Assembly (NCBI GenBank): GCA_948146395.1
Contig: OX411555.1
Location: 59,790,460 to 59,854,459, forward strand
Direction: 5' to 3'
Length of the DNA: 64,000 bases
Source: Fragum whitleyi
Lineage: Eukaryota; Mollusca; Bivalvia; Cardiida; Cardiidae
Shown: one piece after another, positions 55,480 through 64,000 of the stretch
How the letters are laid out: the number at the start of each line of letters is the position of its first letter
How positions within the stretch are numbered: position 1 is the stretch's first letter
The notes under the pieces: generated by a model
Seen by the model: only the letters and a program-made list of their open reading frames with translations
The model's database searches: none
Told to the model about the DNA's origin: nothing
Program-made: the position numbers and the translations under genes

Positions 55480-56080
55480 ATCATCTTCTCCGTCTGTCCT
55501 TCCGTCCCAATGCCAGAACGTAACTACTCCTCCTCCTTTAAAGGACGAATTTGAATCAAACTTTCACAAAATGTTCCTCGTCAACCGACCCTGGGCATAT
55601 TGTCGCGGTTTGCTTTTTTTCAGCCGCGTCATGGAAAAAGGAGCCTTACTGTAAAATTTCTTGTGAACACAACGTTTCCTCCATTTATGGACCGATATTG
55701 CTGAAACTTTCAAAAATGGTGAATTTCAGTCGTCTCATAGAAAAGGCAGCCTTCTTGTAAAAAACCTTATGAAGGCAACTCCTCCTCCATTTATGGACCG
55801 ATTTGGATGAAATTTTCAAAAGATGCTCCTAGTCCTGACCCTGTGCATAATATAGCACTTTGGTGAATTTCAGCTGCGTCATTGGAAAAGGGACATTCTT
55901 GTCTAATTACTTGTGAACGCAACTCCTCCTTCATTTTTGGACCGATATTAATGAAACTTTCATAGAATTTTCGTAGTCACCTGGCATTTGGGCATATTTT
56001 CGCGGTTTGTTGAAATTCGGCCGCGTCATGAAAAAGGGGACTTCGTTGCAAATTTCTTGTTTTCAAATTTAGTCATTTTC
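55480..56080. repeat. Diverged tandem array, ~135-bp unit
   Basis: About four units share CTCCTCC(A/T)TTTATGGACCGAT, GAAACTTTCA, TGGGCATAT and CAGC(C/T)GCGTCATGGAAAA. The ORFs at 55551-55760 and 55988-56188 are read through it. Confidence 0.65.
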
Positions 56081-56708
56081 TGTTCTCAGCTTACCAATGC
56101 CCGGGAAGAGGTGCCAAATTGTGAAGCACTTGTCACAAGTGATAATAGTTTCCATCTAAAGAAAGGTTGTTTTTATTACCAGCAATGAATATATGAATTC
56201 ACCTACGAAATAAACATAACAATAATATAACGTATTCTAGCAGAGTACATAGGTTCAATAGATGTGATTAAATGAATTAAAAATCATCTATAAATTTGGT
56301 GACGAGCGATCAAAAATCGAAAAACCATTTGGTCCAGAAAGGTAATGTTTCTCTCCGATACGTTTAAAAACAAAACTGCCTGGTTGTTTAGTGACCTTGA
56401 TGTCGTAACAACATTTTGAATAAGGTATTTCCCTTTTTTTTCAAAATAAATATCGCTGGACAAGAAGGTAAATCTTTAAACAGTTTTCATACGCGTGCAC
56501 ACTAATTGCGCTTTTTCCATATAGGTACAAAATAATTGTAACCCGTCACACGAAAGGGGACCATCCGGGAATTCTGTAAAATGAATTATTGAAAAAGAGA
56601 TTTGATCCAGCATAGGTCAACCAGGAGTCGCATTTCTAAAATACTTTCACTGGAAGGTAGATTAATCATTCTAGATTAAGAAAATAAGCACGGTGCCAAA
56701 AGTTTCCA

Positions 56709-56747
56709 CCCTAGTCAGTCTGCGCAAACCGCGCAGTCTGACTAGGG
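56709..56747. repeat. Hairpin, CCCTAGTCAGTCTGCGC type
   Basis: Perfect 17-bp arms CCCTAGTCAGTCTGCGC and GCGCAGTCTGACTAGGG around AAACC. Confidence 0.7.
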
Positions 56748-56999
56748 TCGACGCTTAACGCACTACCCAGATTGTCCCTTTTCGCTTGACGGGTCAAATT
56801 TTTTCAGCGAAACTAGTAAGGAATAAAAAAAGACTAAATTTATTATTATGATCTTAAGCGTTCCATTTTGAACATTTTTGTGTGCGCATGATTGAAAGAC
56901 ATTGGACAACCTCATAATGCATTGAAAATATTCTGCGAACAGAGGCCACAGGTACATAGCTATCAATCGAGCAAGGAGTAAGGGTTATAATCAGACTGG

Positions 57000-57185
57000 T
57001 CTCTCACCAATGGGTTTATGATTGAAGACCTACGTGGCATAGTACATGTAGCTGGACGCTAGGAAAGGATGTGGTGGTGTTCTTGTGAGACAAATACCAG
57101 GAATCCATTGTAAGTTGCTCCAGCCGCCACCATATAACTGAAAAAAATGTTGAAAGCGACGTTAAACTCCATCAAATAAATCAAT
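57000..57185 (+). mobile_element. SINE body, head missing
   Basis: Shares TCACCAATGGGTT, GCTAGGAAAGGATGTG, TTGCTCCAGCCGCCACCATA and GTTGAAAGCGACGTTAAACT with 48240-48425, so it is a 5'-truncated copy. Confidence 0.6.
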
Positions 57186-57190
57186 TAATA

Positions 57191-57230
57191 AATCTGATCA
57201 GACTGTGAGTATGCACAGACTGGTCTGATT
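57191..57230. repeat. Hairpin, AATCTGATCAGACTGTG type
   Basis: Arms AATCTGATCAGACTGTG and GCACAGACTGGTCTGATT, directly after the SINE tail. Confidence 0.55.
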
Positions 57231-57239
57231 CTTAATGTG

Positions 57240-58369
57240 CATACATGTGAAATTGTTGAAAATGTGACTCACAGACTCAAATTATTTATAAATTGTAAAA
57301 TTTGGTTCTTTTAAAAAATGGCAAATTTTCAAGTCTTTAAACAATACCGTTGACGCTTACAGGTATGAAATCACTTTTTACAGCGAACTTGATTAAAAAA
57401 AATGGCATCAAATAGAAGTATTCGACTATAAATACGCCAAAACATATCGAATAAGATAACAGTTATGAGTCAAAAGGGGAAAGAAGTACACTTATAACAT
57501 TTAACAAAGATTATTTTGGTAAATAACTGCCGTTTTGCCAAGTTATATTATACATTGTAGTAAGATTGGTTAAATTTCAACTGGTAACTATATATCAAAG
57601 AGCTGAAAAGTGACGCAGTTAACTATATAGATAAATCTATATAAATATACACTGAAAAGAACTTCTAAACGACCTTTTGGTTTTAGCTGAAAAAGTAGTA
57701 TTTTCATTGGTATCTGAAGAGGGAGTAGTCGAATTGTGATAGAAAAAATCATTCAGAGAGAAGCTTCAATTAACATCAACCGGAAAAAAATGAGGGAAAA
57801 GCGACGAATTTGAAGGGATTTTCAAGGGTACCCCTGATTTGAAAAATAACATTGGTGGGTGGATTTTACATTTTATGCTTGGGTGAAAAAACAATGTAAT
57901 CACTTTTTTTGTTATAAATTTGACATCTGACACGCAAAAGCCATCGAAGTAGATCTAAGTCACTTACAGGATTAATTTTCAAGTATTTCTTAGACAGAAA
58001 ATTTGAATTTTTTAAAAAATATGCAACTTTTGTGGCTTTCGTAAAAGGAGGGTTCTTCTGTTTGACCGTCTGCTTGAGACACCAAGGACAAAATTTCGAA
58101 TCCATTCTTCTATAAGAATACACAAAATTTAACAATTTAACAAAATTTCCTTTAAAAATAAAATATACTTAATTAGATAAATACAAATATGTTAAAATGT
58201 GACCAATGCAAGATGGCCGTTTAGAAGTTCGTTTCGGTGTTGACGTTTACGACATTGTCTCATTTAGCCCTTGGTGATTTGGTGATCATATGCTCGTCAC
58301 ATTACCTTACGTACTGGGAAGCAAGTGTTTGTGGTAAATATTTTTGAGATTCATATTTACCAAGAGTCC
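57240..58369. other. Non-coding stretch
   Basis: No gene recognised. The block GGGTACCCCTGATTTGAAAA, then ATTGGTGGGTGG (57825-57865), is echoed at 62037-62075 (GGGTACCCCCAATTTCAAAA), indicating a shared dispersed repeat. The 89-codon minus ORF at 57866-58135 has a CPWC motif but no recognisable domain. Confidence 0.4.
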
Positions 58370-58570
58370 TGTGTTCATGATGACAAAACGGTACGAAATG
58401 TGCCAATTATGACCCGCTTTGCACATATAAGTCAACCTGAACGCAGGGCAGCCCTAGGATGACAACAAAACAGTGCAAACTATTTGCCAATTTTATCCCC
58501 GTTTTGCACGTGCACATGCGTGCAAAGCGGGGTTAAATTGGAAAACAGTTGTGTCATCCTGAACGCTGGG
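58370..58570. repeat. Near-palindromic short elements (family P), copies 5 and 6 nested or adjoining
   Basis: A degraded copy (58370-58460, GTGTTCATGATGACAAAACGG ... CCTGAACGCAGGG) adjoins a fuller one (58442-58570) with GTTTTGCACGTGCACATGCG, GCAAAGCGGGGTTAAATTGG and GTCATCCTGAACGCTGGGC. Confidence 0.6.
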
Positions 58571-59840
58571 CTGATTTATCAAGCACTTGATCAATCTTTA
58601 AGCTTCAAACCCTATATAATATAAACAATAAAATGTAACAATATCACAAACACTGTTTTCTAACTGTATTTAAGCACATTGTCTTTTGCAACTAACACAT
58701 TATACCACATTATACCACAAAAAAGTTATGGATTGTTACGTTACATATTTCCTTTTTCATTTTGGCTGTATCTTCTTGGGTTGAAAAATTCCTTGAATAT
58801 TGTACTGCAAAATAAAAGGAAATTCATCAAATGTGTTCGTCTTATTTTCTTATTCTGAATTAAAGCCAAGCAGAAACATCAAAACCAGACATATAGATAA
58901 TGAAATTATGAAGGTTCGGGGGTTTTTTTTCCAGAGGTTAAAACTATAATGGAAGATCACTCAAAACCAAATAACAATTAGCAGGGGAGATACAAAAAGC
59001 AAGAACAAAACCTGAACTTAACCGATAAAAAGCATGAAAATCCTTTCCATCCACTAGAAACTAGTATTAGTACTTTGCCATTTTACTGAACTTAGATTGC
59101 ACACTTATAATATGAAGTTTTGTCCAGACAATCGAAAAAAGCCATTTTTATAAAACGTATACTAGTTTATCTGTACTAATGATGTTATCAAATATTATAG
59201 ACCTGCAATTTCAAGTGAGTGATCAAAGATCAATTTTACATTGAAAATGATAGGAGATAACGGTTTCTCGAACCTCACTCTTTCTTGCGGAACTATAGTA
59301 CTATTACTGTTTCCATTTCATAGATTATGTGTGTATGTGGAAATGCTATGATGAAAAAGACAATGGCGTTTAAATACAGCGTGCTTTTACAAACAGAAAT
59401 ATATAACAAGCTACAGGCGATGTAAGGCTCACGTCCGCTTGATTTGTGTTCTAAGATATGAATTTTAATGTACGTTAACATTTAACCATTTCGGCGTAAA
59501 TATGAGTAAAATAGCAACAATATTTTGTTGCTTTTTCATGTTTCGCTTATAGCATATGACAATGTTTATTCTATGTTTTGAATAGAAAGCACATGTGCTC
59601 AATTAGATTTGAATTAAATGAAACAACACTCATTTTATCCTTTCTTGCTAGACCTTCAGTTTCACAAAAGTCAATACTCTAAATAAACAGCAGTATATTA
59701 AAGCACCTTTCGTGAAATGTATTTATTCTTAAAGCTGGAAAAAGCAGAAATACTGTTCTGAAAAAAATTACTTATAAATACATGTACTGGTCTTTGGTAT
59801 GGTTAAAATTAACAAAAGGTCGCGTATTCACAAAATACAG
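58571..59840. other. Non-coding stretch
   Basis: AT-rich, no gene or repeat recognised. Confidence 0.4.
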
Positions 59841-59970
59841 TCCTGCGTTTAGGATAATGAAACGGCGTAAACTGTTTGCAAATTATATCCTACTTTGCAT
59901 GTGCACTAATGTGAAAAACGGGGAATTATTTGCACATACTTTGCACCGTTTTACCATCCTGAACGCAGGA
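59841..59970. repeat. Near-palindromic short element (family P), copy 7, full-length
   Basis: Outer ends TCCTGCGTTTAGGATAATG and CATCCTGAACGCAGGA; interior arms AAACTGTTTGCAAATTATA and TTTGCACCGTTTTACC. Confidence 0.65.
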
Positions 59971-60042
59971 CAGGTGTAAATAATGACATTTATTGTCACA
60001 TGATAAGAATAAAATTTTTCAGACAATAAATCTTGTTCGTCT

Positions 60043-60460
60043 ACAGTTAACAACATCGTGAAATCGACATTCATCTCAATAAAAGCCATTCTAAATCACT
60101 CGCTCAGCGCTCAAATCATTCATTCCAAACACTCACTCAAACCATTCAAGAACGCTCCGAACTCACCGAAAATGATAGAATTAACAATGTCATGAAATAT
60201 ATATAAAAAAAGCTAGAAACAAATTGCGATTTCACTGACATGATTCAAATTTTAGGCGTCTGATAGGTTCTTTAAAAAAATAGGAAGCTATTTATAGAAC
60301 TTGTGTGCATATTTTATGAAAAAGAGGTAATAAATATCACTAACCGTGTTCATCCTGAACAAAATTTGCGATATTGGATTACCTCCCATTTAAACTCGCT
60401 CCACACACTCATTCAATTTCATTCCAAAATCATTCACCTTGTCAATTTCACGATGTTTTC
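60043..60460. mobile_element. Mariner-like MITE (TACAGTTA family), copy 2
   Basis: Left CTACAGTTAACAACATCGTG, then AAATCGACATTCATCTC; right CTTGTCAATTTCACGATG. Contains the CACTCACTCAAACCATTC block and the AATATCACTAACC ... GCGATATTGGATTACCTCC hairpin. The right terminus is degraded. Confidence 0.6.
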
Positions 60461-62414
60461 ATCATAATCCAAAATCTATCATCTTTGATAAAAGATCGAT
60501 ATTCAAAACTCAGAGAACACGAGTTGATATTTTAATTAACGTGTCGATGATTTATTTTGATTATTGACAACATTCATTGATAATTTGTGTTTTCGGGGAC
60601 GTAATATAATTATAAATTAATTTCAAATAACTAAACCCTTATTTGATTTTCAGCAAGATATAAACATAACAAATTAAATAAAAGTATAATCATTAAAAAC
60701 AACTCATTAAACCTCAACAATAATAAATACAAGACTACAACAATGTTCACAACTACACATAATTATTATGACCTTAAATCATGTTACATAAAGATCTCTT
60801 TTTGACAGTGGTTTTGATATTAAATGATAATGGAAGACCACACTTTAACAGTGTTCTTTGGATAATGAATTCTAAAGCAACTATGATATTATTAAAATGA
60901 TCGTAATTCATGCCATGTGGATTTCTAGATTAATACAAGTACGGTGGCAAATAACTAATTGATAAACAAAATAAAGCTTATAGTAGATACATCGAATTAT
61001 ATACAAATATGTTCTTTTAACTTACAAACGTTTTTGTAAAAGACAAAAGTGCCATGCTTTTATCAAATGCTTTAAAAAAGGGTATGGATTCCTATACCAC
61101 GGCAAGATTCCATAAATTGAATAAGTTTATATATTAGTTTTTTATAAAAATTAAACTCATTGAGGACAAATACTTTTCCATTTTATTACTGTATTTTGGT
61201 CAAATCGTGCGAAAAAGAACACATTTCGGGTGAGGTAATATATTTATATCAAGTAGAAGCGATTGGTCGCCTATATAGCTCCACTAGCCAATCAGTTGAT
61301 TGTTTGTCCTCTGGAATTGAAAGCCACTTGTCTTTTGATGGTATGGCCCAGGACATGAAGCAAAAGAAATTCCATGTTGTGCCAATTAATCATCATTACT
61401 ACGGCTAAAACAGTCTAAAATTACGACGTTTATGTTGACTATCTAAAAATGTGTTTGAAAAAAATGGCAGAGGTTAACAGTCAGACCACTATAAACGCGT
61501 GTTTTGATTGGTCAATCGCTTTAAGTCGAAGTAGCGATCTGTAAGTTATACATTCCGGTAATTGCAAAAAGAGTAATTTATCGAACAAAAACTTATTTCA
61601 TTGGTTTAACTGATTCAAAAGTAAACTTCTAAGAAGGGAAGCAATTACAGTAACAAAGTTTAGTAATCATTATCTCCCTCACATTAGGAGATCGCGTCTT
61701 AGGAGAAACCAACTTATAAATGTAGCCACATAAAAAGAATTTTGTGATATTCTTTTTTAACGCAAGATCTTTATTTTTATCTTTTTATTCAAAGTGACAT
61801 TCGAATATAGGTCGTTTAAAATCGACACTTGTTTGTTTCATTGTATACCGTATATGCAAATATATAAATAAACTTAAACCAACTTCTAATTGGTGACTCA
61901 AATAAAACACGAAAGGTATTGCCTGATAAGGATAGAGATACAGGCATTTTTTGGGTTCTGATATCCCTTTCACTGCGTAGACAGCGAAACCAAAATCCAC
62001 CCAACTTTTTAGGGAAAAGCCATTTTACTTACATTGGGTACCCCCAATTTCAAAATTATCATTGGTTGGTGGGGTAAATTTGACAAATTCAGCTAACTAA
62101 GGCATTGAAAGGATATTGGTTTTCTAACATCATTTTCTCGACTGAAATTTTGAAAATTACCTGTCGGTCCTTTTTTACACAATTTTTTTACCACGATCCT
62201 CGAGATTGGCTTATTTTTGCGTGAAAGTAACGTTCTATTCTATTCTTTTCTTGAAAATATGTCGAAAAGAGAGAAACATGCAGTTACCCATTAGAAGTTA
62301 GATCTAGTTTCAATTTATCTCATTAAAAAACGCAGAGTTTTTCCGTCGAATTAAAAATTCGATGAATCTAACTGTCAAAAAGTTTGGAATCCATTCAAGA
62401 TTTTATGATAATTT
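60461..62414. other. Non-coding stretch
   Basis: No gene recognised. The 82-codon plus ORF at 61160-61408 has no recognised motif. Confidence 0.4.
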
Positions 62415-63581
62415 CAGAGCTGAATCTAGGGCGCGGGATTGCGGGATTCCCGCTTTAAAATTGTTCATGCCGCAAAAATCACAAGGCCGTGCGGCACAGG
62501 TCACGCGCATTTTAAATGATTGGCGCATTATTAAATAAGCTGTGCGTTAATTGTGAACACATTTAGAGACTGTTGAGAAAACCCCTAATTTATATTGTAT
62601 TGTGTAAAGCTGTTTATATCTACCCTGGAATAATCGTAACTATAAATAGAATCCTCAGTCAGCTTCTTCCATAAAAGTAACGCTTCAATGAAGATAGCCT
62701 ACAGTTATTGTGTAGTATTATTCTAAGGTAATAGAGTCGTAAGTTATACCAATACACCTTATGGATAAAGCTTTATGCAATCAATTTTCACATATATCCT
62801 TTAAACACAAGACAGGCGACCCAGCTTCCGAAAGCTGTTAATTTAGATAAGAATTTTCTATCGGGACATAAGAAAGATAATAAATAAATAAGAATCAGGT
62901 ACGAAAACTAGATTAATTTTTCCAATGTCTATGTCTGAATGGAATAGCGTCGCGTAATTGGTATGATACACCAAGATTTTGATGGTTTAATTTTGGAACT
63001 TTGATTATCCTCTCGGGAAATTCCTTTATTTATACTCTATTAAAAATGCATCAATCAAAACTTTCATTTTCAACAACATCTATCATCAGGAATAATCATC
63101 ATCGATACGTGGTCCAGTCCACGTGAGTGCAAATTTACTGAAGTTGTACTTACGACGTTTTGGTTGCACATTTTCAGTAGAGTGAGTGATTGTGAAACAC
63201 GACTGTTCACATTTCTTTCTCTTCTAATGGGCAATCAATACAGCATCCGTATAACAGAGGGGAGGGTTTGGAAAGCCTTTAGAACCAAATGAATTAAAAT
63301 TACTTACCTTAATAAGATTTATAAAGAAAATGAAAGGACAAAAAATATCTCAACAACATAATATCTTTATCAAATAAATGGACATACAGGTTGTTACAAA
63401 ATGTTCCTTCACATCTCACTGTCTTTTGTGTCTCTCTTTTTAAGATACTAAGTCAGAACTTTGAATTTAGTGTGTAAAAGAGAATGTCTGCTTGTGGCCC
63501 GATCCTTAAACATGTTGGCCCACATTTTAAAATGTGATGGGGGAGTTGGCCCACTTTATTGAAAACCTAGATTCAGCCCTG
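62415..63581. mobile_element. hAT-like non-autonomous element, ~1.17 kb
   Basis: Left CAGAGCTGAATCTAGG; the right end reversed reads CAGGGCTGAATCTAGG. The CAG-start and family-like termini suggest hAT. The 8-bp flanks do not match cleanly. The interior has no transposase-length ORF. Confidence 0.55.
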
Positions 63582-63658
63582 TAATTTTTAAATTTGAAAA
63601 GTATATCATCTATGAAATTAAGTGTAGCACACAAATGCCACCTTTATCTTAAGAAAGG

Positions 63659-63813
63659 CTTAAGTTAGTGGACCCGTTATATTTCGATCTCATAATCTTT
63701 CTCAATGTTGACAAAAGTTTCCTAATGAAAATCATTAGGAATCCTCAGTTTACAATGTTAAAGTTCATAAGTTCCGAAACATTGCGGAACTATTACGGTA
63801 CTACAACCTTTAA
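63659..63813. mobile_element. piggyBac-like MITE (TTAA family), diverged copy
   Basis: Left TTAAGTTAGTGGACCCGTTA, central CCTAATGAAAATCATTAGG, right GCGGAACTATTACGG, then CAACCTTTAA. The 62-codon minus ORF at 63758-63946 overlaps it and is incidental. Confidence 0.65.
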
Positions 63814-64000
63814 TTGAAGCAAACAGAGAAGGACGCAAGCCGGACACTATACCATAATAAACGCCAACAGGCTTTAAGCCAGTGGAGCTAAAACGTAGTA
63901 TATTCAGCGAAAGTATTGTGATTTCAGAGTGCAAAACCCATCTCATTCAATCTGAACTTCATAAGCTTAAATAGGAAACGTGAAAAAGGTTTATTTATTT

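Overview
The window looks like a mollusc nuclear genome, most likely a bivalve, but this is inference and no species is claimed. It is AT-rich. Its genes have small exons, large introns and canonical GT-AG splice sites. The intergenic DNA is packed with short inverted-repeat elements, LINE and tRNA-derived SINE remnants, and diverged tandem arrays of 130-180 bp units that open with AGCTCACCTGAGC-type sequence or close with GACGGAC runs, as is common in bivalve assemblies. There is no bacterial gene organisation, no CRISPR array and no standard tRNA or rRNA gene.

Genes, left to right. (1) 5178-6589 (-): the last two exons of a FAHD1-type acylpyruvase/oxaloacetate decarboxylase; the N-terminal exon was not found. 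(2) 16647-19567 (+) and 33553-35701 (+): the 3' exons of two tandem paralogues with matching exon sizes and intron phases. I could not assign them to a known family, and they are the best candidates for something undescribed. (3) 36698-48033 (-): a complete eight-exon gene for nicotinamide/nicotinate mononucleotide adenylyltransferase (NMNAT, NAD+ synthesis). Its reading frame closes exactly across seven introns to give 264 residues. (4) Weak exon-like ORFs lie at 2018-2275 (-), 2701-2778 (-), 24659-24961 (+) and 51600-51982 (+).

Mobile DNA dominates the rest. Two non-LTR retrotransposon 3' ends (10741-11335 minus, 25090-26570 plus) and one reverse transcriptase remnant (16975-17245 minus) are visible. 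Non-autonomous DNA elements include a MULE-like family with 9-bp target duplications, inserted once in a FAHD1 intron and once in an NMNAT intron; mariner-like elements with TACAGT...ACTGTA ends; a piggyBac-like family flanked by TTAA; hAT-like elements; a 979-bp foldback element with arms of about 280 bp; and a ~125-bp near-palindromic family present about seven times. A SINE with a tRNA-Met-like head lies about 130 bp upstream of the NMNAT start codon.

FAHD1 and NMNAT are both metabolic enzymes but show no shared regulation here. The two paralogues are on the strand opposite to NMNAT, and the second converges on it tail to tail (stop codons at 35701 and 36698), with one inverted-repeat element (35749-36117) between them. 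From about 48.1 kb to the end I see no convincing multi-exon gene.
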